This document shows, in pieces, positions 1 to 5,702 of a DNA stretch of 13,421 nucleotides; positions within the stretch are counted from its first letter, which is position 1, and every line of letters starts with the position of its first letter. The notes below the pieces were generated by a model that was not told the DNA's origin, did no database searches, and worked only from the letters and a program-made list of their open reading frames with translations. A program made the translations under genes and the position numbers. This stretch comes from Acidobacteriota bacterium (GTDB taxonomy: Bacteria > Acidobacteriota > Terriglobia > Terriglobales > Acidobacteriaceae): positions 1 to 13,421 of the forward strand of contig JAJZMO010000139.1 of NCBI GenBank assembly GCA_021798235.1, written 5' to 3'.

Positions 1-1
1 T

Positions 2-36
2 GGATTCTTCACTCACTTCGTTCGCTCAGAATGACA
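2..36. repeat. Dispersed intergenic repeat fragment at left edge
   Basis: The window opens with a stretch containing CTCACTTCGTTCGCTCAG followed by AATGACA. From memory, near-identical GATTCTTC...CGCTCAGAATGACA strings recur in intergenic DNA of Acidobacteriota and some other phyla. Only one copy is visible here and it may continue off the left edge, so the repeat call depends on that recollection. It lies directly upstream of yacG and has no visible coding role. Confidence 0.4.
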
Positions 37-62
37 ACTTCTTTTGGTAATGGAAATTGACG

Positions 63-302
63 ATGACCCAAAAATCTTCTAAATCCACAGCCTTGCGTTG
101 TCCCACCTGCCGCACGTTGGTGCTGGCTGACGATCCCAACCTTCCCTTTTGCAGCGAACGCTGCCGCTCGATTGACTTAGGCAAGTGGGCCAGCGGTGCG
201 TACAGAATCAGCTCGCCGATTTTGGATCCCGAAGTCCTGGAGGGATTGGACGCGGCGCAGTTGCAGCGGGGACAAGGTCGACAGGATGACCATGAAGATT
301 GA
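63..302 (+). CDS. yacG: YacG-type zinc-finger protein, DNA gyrase inhibitor
   Basis: This 79-residue protein belongs to the small YacG (DUF329) family, whose E. coli member binds GyrB and inhibits DNA gyrase. It has the four-cysteine zinc site: CPTC at residues 13-16 and CSERC at 30-34. The family signature continues with the acidic/aromatic stretch IDLGKWASGAYRI at 37-49, and the tail is poorly conserved and charged. The ATG at 63 is preferred because a GGAAA sequence (52-56) sits six bases upstream. An in-frame TTG at 57 would add two residues but has no spaced ribosome site. The 3' end overlaps the pgpA start by 17 bases, suggesting translational coupling. Zinc binding and family are clear; gyrase inhibition is inferred from the family. 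Confidence 0.9.
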   Translation: MTQKSSKSTALRCPTCRTLVLADDPNLPFCSERCRSIDLGKWASGAYRISSPILDPEVLEGLDAAQLQRGQGRQDDHED

Positions 303-783
303 GGCCGGTGTGCAGCGCACAGGCTGGGCCTGGACGCTGGCCACATTTTTCGGTGCAGGCTTGCTGCGTCCCGGGCCGGGCACGTGGGGTTCAGCAGCGG
401 CCTTGCTGTTGTGGCTGGCCGCAGCGCACGGGCTGCCGCTAACGCACGCGGAGCTGAGTGGCGCAACCCTGCTGGCGGCCACGTTGGCGACGGTGATTGG
501 GATTCCGGCAGCGAGCATCGTGGCGCGCGAAGCGCAGACAAACGACCCCGGCTTTGTGGTGCTGGATGAAGTGGCTGGCCAGTGGATTGCGCTGGCTGCG
601 GCGGCTCCACGCTGGCCGTTGTGGCTGGCAGCCTTTTTGCTCTTTCGCGGCTTCGATATTTGGAAGCCGCCACCGGCGCGGCAACTGGATCGCATCCACG
701 GCGGCTTTGGCATCATGATGGATGACGTGGCCGCTGGAATCTACGCGGCTCTCATTGTGCTGGCACTGCGACACTGGCTGTAG
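286..783 (+). CDS. pgpA: Phosphatidylglycerophosphatase A
   Basis: PgpA is an inner-membrane phosphatase that converts phosphatidylglycerophosphate to phosphatidylglycerol. The 165-residue product carries the family landmarks in order: PGPGTWGS at 29-36, DPGFVVLDEVAGQWIAL at 87-103 with the conserved acidic pair D94/E95, FDIWKP at 123-128, and a C-terminal GGFGIMMDDVAAG with D146/D147. Hydrophobic spans at about 38-48, 59-80, 97-120 and 148-162 fit a polytopic protein. The reading frame is open from 196, but the region before 286 lies inside yacG and matches nothing in PgpA. ATG 286 (CAAGG at 273-277) or ATG 292 (AGG at 283-285) is the likely start. The stop is followed immediately by a repeat and a convergent gene. 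Confidence 0.93.
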   Translation: MTMKIEAGVQRTGWAWTLATFFGAGLLRPGPGTWGSAAALLLWLAAAHGLPLTHAELSGATLLAATLATVIGIPAASIVAREAQTNDPGFVVLDEVAGQWIALAAAAPRWPLWLAAFLLFRGFDIWKPPPARQLDRIHGGFGIMMDDVAAGIYAALIVLALRHWL

Positions 784-800
784 GGACTGGCCGTCCAGGC
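783..800 (+). repeat. Direct repeat copy 1 (left boundary of accessory segment)
   Basis: GGGACTGGCCGTCCAGGC starts on the last base of the pgpA stop codon. The same 18-mer, with one C-to-T difference, recurs in the same orientation at 2567-2584, just upstream of the IPT/NHL gene. Each copy is followed by an inverted repeat, though the two hairpins differ in sequence. It may be the head of a dispersed intergenic element. Confidence 0.7.
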
Positions 801-804
801 AACT

Positions 805-836
805 CCCACGTCTCAAAAACGAGACGTGGGGCACCC
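805..836. repeat. Palindromic hairpin element between convergent genes
   Basis: A perfect 10-bp inverted repeat, CCCACGTCTC (805-814) and GAGACGTGGG (821-830), surrounds a six-base loop AAAAAC. It is followed by GCACCC. It lies between pgpA (+) and the minus-strand gene ending at 881, so it could stop transcription from both sides. No T-run follows the stem on either strand, so it is not a standard intrinsic terminator. A related element with the same type of tail lies at 8950-8992. I read it as a REP-like dispersed palindrome. Confidence 0.7.
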
Positions 837-880
837 GGCCTCCCAAGGACTCGAAGCCGCACAACTGAACTGGACGGACG

Positions 881-1630
881 TTATGGCTTTTTCTCCGGCA
901 CAACCTGCTTATTCTTCGAGTTGGTATCCCCGATGGCCTGCCGACGTGCCTTCACAACATCCATTATGTTGTCGTAGACCAAATCCTCTACGTTATGAAC
1001 CATCTCGTTCAGGGTTGGAAGTCTCAGAATGCCCGGAACCTCGATCTGTCGAATGCTCATCCCAATGTCTTTCCCCCCTCCCCATACGGAACATACTTCC
1101 TCCAAATTCACTGCGGCCACATATCCTGTCACTTCCCCGGAGTTGCGCTTGAGTGGCTCAAGATTGATCTGCACGTAGAAATGAACAGGAATTTCACCAC
1201 TCGCCTCTTTCGGCAACGCATTGTCAACGACTATGCCAGTATCCTTTAGACGGGACAAATCCTTTGCCACCACTTGTGCTAACGCGCCAGCCTGGACCTG
1301 AGAGATACCACCTAAGAAACCTTCCGATGGCGGAATTCCTGATGAACTGAGGTCTCCAGCGGTGAGCGCGTCGGAATACACTTTGATGCTCATGTTTACG
1401 CCGTGGTCGTATAGTTCCGGCTTGTAACATCCGCTGGTTGGTGGCACCTTCTCGTTAAACGTGACGTACTGCGCCTCCGCAGGGTTGGTACGTGAGGCCA
1501 GACCCATTAGCAAGAATGAGGCTGCGATTATGAGAGATGTGAGCCTGGCCTGTTTTAATCTGCGGTTCGGGCTTGAGAGCCTCAATCGCCGCTTTTGTAT
1601 TTGTTCGAGGCCTTGGACATCACGGTTCAT
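881..1630 (-). CDS. Secreted protein of unknown function
   Basis: This 249-residue protein matches no family I recognise. The start is well supported: AGGAGG (1635-1640, minus strand) sits four bases before the ATG. The N-terminus is long and basic (about 28 residues rich in Arg and Lys). A hydrophobic core follows at about 30-45 and then NPAEAQY, so signal peptidase could cut after AEA near residue 53. An uncleaved membrane anchor is the alternative. The mature part has two cysteines, in SGCYKPE and LEEVCSVWG, that could pair. It has mixed alpha/beta character, with no enzyme motif visible. Sampled blocks of the gene are 47-50% GC, below the flanking housekeeping genes. It is convergent with pgpA, divergent from the HTH gene at 1792, and inside the repeat-bounded segment. 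Confidence 0.75.
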   Translation of the reverse strand: MNRDVQGLEQIQKRRLRLSSPNRRLKQARLTSLIIAASFLLMGLASRTNPAEAQYVTFNEKVPPTSGCYKPELYDHGVNMSIKVYSDALTAGDLSSSGIPPSEGFLGGISQVQAGALAQVVAKDLSRLKDTGIVVDNALPKEASGEIPVHFYVQINLEPLKRNSGEVTGYVAAVNLEEVCSVWGGGKDIGMSIRQIEVPGILRLPTLNEMVHNVEDLVYDNIMDVVKARRQAIGDTNSKNKQVVPEKKP

Positions 1631-1634
1631 AATA

Positions 1635-1640
1635 CCTCCT
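1635..1640 (-). promoter_or_regulatory. Strong ribosome binding site for the secreted unknown
   Basis: On the minus strand the sequence reads AGGAGG, then TATT, then ATG (1630-1628). This is the best Shine-Dalgarno match in the window. It fixes the start of the unknown secreted protein and argues that the gene is genuinely expressed rather than a chance open frame. Confidence 0.8.
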
Positions 1641-1734
1641 GCTGATCTTCTTTTAGGTGCTTGCCAGTTTAGCAGGAGAGCAACCGGGCGAATTGGTATT
1701 CTGCATAAGCCGCCTAGCCTTGGCCTGGCAAAAG

Positions 1735-1759
1735 CCGGAAAACCCTATTCGGTTTGCGG
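1735..1759. promoter_or_regulatory. Imperfect dyad in divergent intergenic region, candidate operator
   Basis: Left arm CCGGAAAACC (1735-1744) can pair with right arm GGTTTGCGG (1751-1759) across a six-base spacer, with one small internal mismatch. It sits 32 bases upstream of the HTH gene start and between the two divergent genes. That is where an operator for a local regulator would be expected. A second, weaker inverted pair, TTGCCAG (1661-1667) and CTGGCAA (1725-1731), lies in the same gap. No protein binding is shown by sequence alone. Confidence 0.25.
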
Positions 1760-1791
1760 TCAAATTTTTCAAGAAACTCGCTGAGGGATCA

Positions 1792-2256
1792 ATGCCAATC
1801 CGTATGGAACCAGCATACTCAAATTTAGAGTTACTCATGGCGTGTGTCGATCCGACATACAAGCCCAAGCCCATGACTATGCAAGAGTTGGAAATTGCCG
1901 AACAAGCGAGAAAATTCCGCGAACTGCTGGATATCCGGCGTTGCTACAAGTGGGAATGGAATGCAGGGGCCAAGTATCTTTATTCAGAACTTATCCGGGC
2001 CTATGGTCTCGATAGTGAGTGGCGAGAGTTGTTAGTCGAGATGGCGAAGCCAACACCTGGACGCAAGTATTCAGTGGAGAAAGCGGTACGGATTGCTCTA
2101 TTAAGACAGCAAGGAATGACGGCAAAGAAGATTGCCGAACTGCTGGGACGCGAAGGCGATGCAATCAGCGTCGAGGGTGTCGAGTCCTATTCAAAGCGCC
2201 GCAGAAAACGCTCAATAGGGGAGACGGTTAGGGCCGCGATGAAAGCGCCCAGCTAA
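1792..2256 (+). CDS. Orphan protein with C-terminal helix-turn-helix-like region
   Basis: The open frame runs from 1657, but the ATG at 1792 is the likeliest start because GAGGG (1783-1787) lies just upstream. This gives 154 residues. I recognise no full-length family. Residues about 30-85 look helical and are rich in aromatic residues (CYKWEWNAGAKYLY). Residues about 96-121 resemble a helix-turn-helix (AVRIALLRQQGMTAKKIAELLGR), followed by ISVEGVESYSKRRRKRS with a basic tail. The HTH pattern recalls the small DNA-binding domains of resolvase-type recombinases and sigma-like regulators. No catalytic domain is present. Sampled blocks are 43-52% GC, well below neighbouring genes, consistent with foreign origin. 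It may regulate itself or the divergent secreted gene; that is inference. Confidence 0.6.
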   Translation: MPIRMEPAYSNLELLMACVDPTYKPKPMTMQELEIAEQARKFRELLDIRRCYKWEWNAGAKYLYSELIRAYGLDSEWRELLVEMAKPTPGRKYSVEKAVRIALLRQQGMTAKKIAELLGREGDAISVEGVESYSKRRRKRSIGETVRAAMKAPS

Positions 2257-2317
2257 GACGTGGGAAATCGCCGGGCTATTGTTCACGTTGAAGCAGGCGT
2301 GAGCGCAAGCGACCATG

Positions 2318-2334
2318 CGTTAAGAGGCTTAACG
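2318..2334. promoter_or_regulatory. Perfect 7-bp dyad enclosing a ribosome binding site
   Basis: CGTTAAG-AGG-CTTAACG forms a perfect inverted repeat with a three-base centre, two bases before the ATG at 2337. With one bulged base (2335) the pairing extends outward to ATG (2315-2317) and CAT (2336-2338), which includes part of the start codon. The likely Shine-Dalgarno sequence AAGAGG (2322-2327) lies inside the dyad. It could be an operator for the HTH product or an RNA hairpin hiding the ribosome site. Confidence 0.45.
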
Positions 2335-2566
2335 ACATGATCGAAATGCAGAACACACTCAACGAGCGGAAAGCTGGAAAGTATCTCGGCGTCAGCGCAG
2401 CAGTACTCAGACTGTGGCGCTCCGAAGGCAAAGGGCCGTGCTATTTCAGTGCCAGAGAAAAGCATGTGCTCTACCACCGCGCATATCTTCCCGCTCCTAC
2501 TTCCCATTTGCACCATTACGCGAGAGACTGCCTTTGGCTGGAATGGGTCACCGTCCTGAATCCTTC

Positions 2567-2584
2567 GGGACTGGCCGTTCAGGC
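2567..2584 (+). repeat. Direct repeat copy 2 (right boundary of accessory segment)
   Basis: GGGACTGGCCGTTCAGGC matches the copy at 783-800 in 17 of 18 positions and in the same orientation. It lies inside the 3' end of the degenerate HTH reading frame and 46 bases before the IPT/NHL start codon. Its right end merges with a short hairpin (2583-2600). Confidence 0.7.
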
Positions 2585-2600
2585 GGAGATAAAGCTCCGC
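2583..2600. repeat. Short hairpin attached to direct repeat copy 2
   Basis: GCGGAG (2583-2588) and CTCCGC (2595-2600) form a 6-bp stem around the loop ATAAAG. It occupies the same place relative to the 18-base repeat as the hairpin after copy 1, but the sequence is unrelated. No T-run follows, so a terminator function is unlikely. Confidence 0.5.
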
Positions 2601-2630
2601 TGCTAAGCTGAAGAGGAAGGGGAGTGAACC

Positions 2631-3692
2631 ATGACGCTACTTTCCCGCTCTGCGACGGCTAAGGCCGCTGCGCCGACTCCAAAAATTACCTCCATCGCTC
2701 CCGCAGCTGCGCTGCCCGGCGGAGAGTTCGACCTGCGCGGCCAGCACCTGACGCCGGGAGGAATGCGGCAGCCCGTGGCGACGATCGGCGAAGCTTCCGC
2801 ACAAATTGTGATGAGTCACCCGGAGCGCGTTCTGCTGCGCGTGCCCGAGGGCGCATTGCCGGGCGGAGTCAGCCTACAAGTGGATGGCAAGGCCAGCAAC
2901 ACGCTGCCAGTGGCCGTGGGCGTGCTGGCGGCGGAGAATGTACACGCCGTGGCCAATCCAGCGGTGGATGACGATGGCAACATTTATGTAACGCTCTCCG
3001 GTTCGCGCGGACAGGAGACGCCAGTTTCCGTTTTCCAGATCGACGCGCAAAATCAAATTCGCCCCTTCGTCACCGGCGTGATGAATGCAACGGGGCTGGC
3101 GCTGGATGGCGAAGGCAATCTGTATATTTCTTCGCGGCAAGAGGGCATCGTCTATCGCGTAACGCCGAGCGGCGCGCGATCCATCTATGCCGAAGGCATG
3201 GGCGTGGCCACGGGACTCGCCTTCGATACAGAAGGCAACCTTTACGTCGGCGACCGCAGCGGCACCATTTTTAAGATTGCGCCCGACCGGCAGATTTTTG
3301 TTTTTGCCACCTTGGAGCCGAGCGTGTCGGCCTACCACCTGGCCATGAACGCAGCCGGAGTTTTGTTCGTCAGCGGCCCAACCACCTCCAGCAATGAGTG
3401 CATCCACGCGATTGACCGCGATGGCGTCACCACTGAGTACTATCGCGGGCTGGGCCGTCCGCAGGGCTTGGCCTGCGACGTGGATGGAAATTTGTATGTC
3501 GCCGCATCACTGGAAGGCCGGCGCGGCATCGTGCGCATTACGCCAGAAAAACAAGCGGAGTTGGTTGTCTCCGGATCTGGCATTGTGGGCCTGGCCTTTT
3601 TGCCGGATGCCGATGGCGCGGTGCTGGCCACGCAAACCGCCATTTATCATATTGGCTGGAGCGTGCGTGGATACAGACCCTTTGCCTTATGA
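2631..3692 (+). CDS. IPT/TIG-domain NHL-repeat beta-propeller protein
   Basis: The 353-residue product has an N-terminal IPT/TIG immunoglobulin-like domain (about 17-95, PKITSIAPAAALPGGEFDLRG...). A propeller follows, with six recurring NHL/SMP-30-like elements at about 116, 162, 202, 243, 286 and 329. Clearest are GNIYV, GNLYI and two copies of GNLYV, at 40-46 residue spacing. Such propellers often bind ligands or proteins, and some relatives are lactonases. The acidic metal residues needed for gluconolactonase activity cannot be assigned here, so any enzyme name would be a guess. No signal peptide or membrane span is visible, which points to the cytoplasm although IPT domains are often extracellular. 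AAGGGGAG (2617-2624) gives a strong ribosome site. The stop lies 42 bases before the cinA start, suggesting co-transcription. Confidence 0.85.
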   Translation: MTLLSRSATAKAAAPTPKITSIAPAAALPGGEFDLRGQHLTPGGMRQPVATIGEASAQIVMSHPERVLLRVPEGALPGGVSLQVDGKASNTLPVAVGVLAAENVHAVANPAVDDDGNIYVTLSGSRGQETPVSVFQIDAQNQIRPFVTGVMNATGLALDGEGNLYISSRQEGIVYRVTPSGARSIYAEGMGVATGLAFDTEGNLYVGDRSGTIFKIAPDRQIFVFATLEPSVSAYHLAMNAAGVLFVSGPTTSSNECIHAIDRDGVTTEYYRGLGRPQGLACDVDGNLYVAASLEGRRGIVRITPEKQAELVVSGSGIVGLAFLPDADGAVLATQTAIYHIGWSVRGYRPFAL

Positions 3693-3734
3693 GGGTTTGT
3701 GGCGGCGGGCGCGCTCTGCGAGGAATGCAAGCGA

Positions 3735-4979
3735 ATGCTGAGTGAAATTATCGCCGTTGGCTCGGAACTGCTGACCCCCTACCGGCAGGACACCAATTCC
3801 CTTTTCATCACAGAACAACTGAATGCACTGGGCGTGCAGGTGGTCTTTAAGACCATCGTGGGCGACCGCAGGCCGCACTTGGCGCAAGCCGTGCGCTATG
3901 CACTGGAACGCACCGACATCGTAATCGTGATGGGCGGACTTGGCCCAACGGAAGATGATCGCACGCGCGAATCCGTCGCCTCCACGCTGGGCGTTCGCAT
4001 CCAGCGCGATACGGAGTTGCTGACAGCGCTCTACAAACGCTATGCCGAACGGCGCACCACCATGCCCGATAACAACGCCAAGCAGGCGGATGTGATCGAA
4101 GGCGCGGAGATTTTGCCGAACACGCGCGGCACTGCGCCGGGCCAATGGCTGGACATTGTGTTTGGCGGCCATCGCAAGCTGCTGATGCTGCTGCCCGGCC
4201 CGCCAGCGGAGTTGAAGCCGATGTTCAACGAACAGTGCCTGCCACGATTGCGCGGAATTCTTCCAGAGCGACGCATGGCTCATCGCGTGTTGCGAATGGC
4301 CCTGCTGCCAGAGTCGCAGGTGGATGCGCGGCTGGCTCCCATCTATACGCGCTACAAGGACGTGGAGACAACGATTCTGGCCCACGCAGCAGAGATTCAA
4401 CTGCACCTGCACTGCTCTAAACCCACGCAGGCCGCAGCCGATGCGCGCGTGAATGAGTTGGCCGGCAAGATCGAAGAAGAGATGGACGAGCTGATCTTCT
4501 CGTCGCAAAATGAATCGCTGGAACAGATCGTTCTTTACCACTTGGAGATGCGCGGCGCTACCTTGGCCGTGGCCGAAAGCTGCACGGGCGGCTTGCTGGC
4601 CGAGCGGCTGACGCGCGTCAGCGGCAGCTCGCGCTCCTTTCTGGGCGGTGCCGTGGTTTACACAAACGAATTGAAAACGGAGTTTGCCGATGTGCCGGAA
4701 GAGTTGCTGGAAGACTACGGCGCGGTGAGCGCGCAGGTGGCCGAGGCGCTGGCCGCTGGCATTCGGCGCAAAGTGCAAAGCACCTTCGGCGTCGGCATCA
4801 CAGGCATCGCAGGGCCATCCGGCGGCAGTGAGGAAAAGCCGGTGGGTCTGGTTTACATTGCGCTCGCCGATGGACAACAGACCGAAGTGGTGGAGAAGCG
4901 CTTCTCTGGAGACCGCGAGCGCGTGCGCTGGTGGGCCACGCAACAGGCACTGGAGATGATCCGGAACAAATTGCTGTAA
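3735..4979 (+). CDS. cinA: CinA-like protein, NMN deamidase / ADP-ribose pyrophosphatase type
   Basis: This is a full-length two-domain CinA of 414 residues. The N-terminal MoaB/Mog-like domain shows EIIAVGSELL at 4-13, the nucleotide-phosphate loop GGLGPTEDDRT at 67-77 and PGPPAEL at 154-160. The C-terminal PncC-type amidase domain shows AESCTGG at 280-286, YTNELK at 309-314 and GITGIAGPSGG at 354-364. In characterised relatives these domains hydrolyse ADP-ribose and deamidate nicotinamide mononucleotide, salvaging pyridine nucleotides. The competence link in the gene name comes from Streptococcus and should not be assumed here. The frame is open from a GTG at 3699, but the family N-terminus begins at ATG 3735, with AGGA (3721-3724) ten bases upstream. 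In many bacteria cinA lies near pgpA, which supports the idea of a cluster interrupted at 784-2630. Confidence 0.95.
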   Translation: MLSEIIAVGSELLTPYRQDTNSLFITEQLNALGVQVVFKTIVGDRRPHLAQAVRYALERTDIVIVMGGLGPTEDDRTRESVASTLGVRIQRDTELLTALYKRYAERRTTMPDNNAKQADVIEGAEILPNTRGTAPGQWLDIVFGGHRKLLMLLPGPPAELKPMFNEQCLPRLRGILPERRMAHRVLRMALLPESQVDARLAPIYTRYKDVETTILAHAAEIQLHLHCSKPTQAAADARVNELAGKIEEEMDELIFSSQNESLEQIVLYHLEMRGATLAVAESCTGGLLAERLTRVSGSSRSFLGGAVVYTNELKTEFADVPEELLEDYGAVSAQVAEALAAGIRRKVQSTFGVGITGIAGPSGGSEEKPVGLVYIALADGQQTEVVEKRFSGDRERVRWWATQQALEMIRNKLL

Positions 4980-5048
4980 CAAGCGATCGGAACCACACAG
5001 AACAATTCCCAGACCCGTACAATCGCACTAGACTTTAAATACAGAATT

Positions 5049-5702
5049 ATGACCATGGCATTTGTGCTGGCAGCCTCGGCTGCCTATCTTCTCGGATCGA
5101 TTCCCTTCGGCTACCTGCTCGTGCTGGTGGTGCGGAAGCAGGACATTCGGTCGAGTGGCAGCGGCAACATTGGCGCGACGAACGTATTGCGCTCTGGTGC
5201 GCGCGGGCTGGGAGTTTTGACGCTGCTGCTGGACGCAGGTAAAGGCTTCGCTGCGGTTGTGTTGGTGCGTACTGTTGCCCAGCAACATATCGGCGCAGGC
5301 CCACTGGTGGCGGAGTTGGCGGCCATTGCGGCCACCTATGCCGTGGTGGGCCACGTGTACCCTGTGTGGCTCCGCGGCAAGGGCGGCAAAGGAGTCGCCA
5401 CGGCCCTGGGCGTCTTCATCGCGCTGGCTCCGATGAGCGCGCTGTGCGCGACAGCAGTCTTTCTGCTGGTCTTTTTATGGTTTCGATATGTGTCGCTGGC
5501 CTCCATTGCCAGTGCGATCTCGTTTCCTCTGTTCGTTTGGCTGTGGGGCGGGCTGCTGCACCGCGCAGATTGGAACCTGGCGCTGCTGGCCAGCGCACTC
5601 GTGGTTCCTGCGATTATTTTGGGCAAGCACGCCGCCAATATCGACCGCTTACTGAAGGGCACGGAATACCGCTTTGGCAGCAAGGGGAAATCTGCCGCAT
5701 GA
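5049..5702 (+). CDS. plsY: Acyl-phosphate:glycerol-3-phosphate acyltransferase
   Basis: PlsY transfers an acyl group from acyl-phosphate to sn-glycerol-3-phosphate, making lysophosphatidic acid in the inner membrane. The 217-residue product has all three family motifs: R34 with SGSGNIGATNVLR at 36-48, the glycine-rich phosphate loop GKGGKGVAT at 110-118, and HAANIDRLLKGTE at 194-206. About six hydrophobic spans fall near 3-28, 54-73, 86-104, 122-145, 148-167 and 177-192. ATG 5049 or 5055 could start it; neither has a clear Shine-Dalgarno sequence. The stop overlaps the gpsA start (ATGA at 5699-5702). The pairing is biochemically sensible because GpsA makes the substrate of PlsY. The 69-base gap after cinA holds no convincing terminator. 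Confidence 0.96.
   Translation: MTMAFVLAASAAYLLGSIPFGYLLVLVVRKQDIRSSGSGNIGATNVLRSGARGLGVLTLLLDAGKGFAAVVLVRTVAQQHIGAGPLVAELAAIAATYAVVGHVYPVWLRGKGGKGVATALGVFIALAPMSALCATAVFLLVFLWFRYVSLASIASAISFPLFVWLWGGLLHRADWNLALLASALVVPAIILGKHAANIDRLLKGTEYRFGSKGKSAA

Larger units (their letters stand above)
2337..2606 (+). pseudogene. Degenerate excisionase/MerR-like HTH gene
   Basis: The first 40 or so codons resemble the small HTH_17 (excisionase/MerR-like) fold. NERKAGKYLGVSAAVLRLWRSEGKGPCYF at residues 8-36 matches the usual pattern of an alpha-helical start, YLGVS, a recognition helix with R-W, and EGKGP before the wing. VLYHRAYL then fits the wing strand. After that the sequence loses resemblance, and neither other forward frame clearly restores the family's C-terminus. 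The frame then runs through the direct repeat at 2567-2584 and stops at 2606. I therefore read it as decayed or cut short, although a functional 89-residue protein cannot be excluded. Genes of this type commonly sit in integrated elements, which suits its place beside the right-hand repeat. Confidence 0.5.

Noticed and set aside
805..830. Hairpin as an intrinsic bidirectional terminator for pgpA and the 881-1630 gene
   Set aside because: Position is right but neither strand has the T-run expected after the stem, and a related palindrome elsewhere suggests a dispersed repeat.
1709..1737. TTGCCA as a -35 box on the minus strand for the secreted unknown
   Set aside because: The -35 matches five of six positions but no acceptable -10 lies 16-18 bases downstream.
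881..2606. A toxin-antitoxin or phage-defence module
   Set aside because: No toxin fold, nuclease, ATPase or paired small overlapping genes are visible; the three genes do not form a recognisable module.
3687..4982. 431-residue open frame on the minus strand opposite cinA
   Set aside because: It is an antisense shadow of a clearly functional GC-rich gene, is rich in His/Gln/Arg as such shadows are, and has no recognisable motif.
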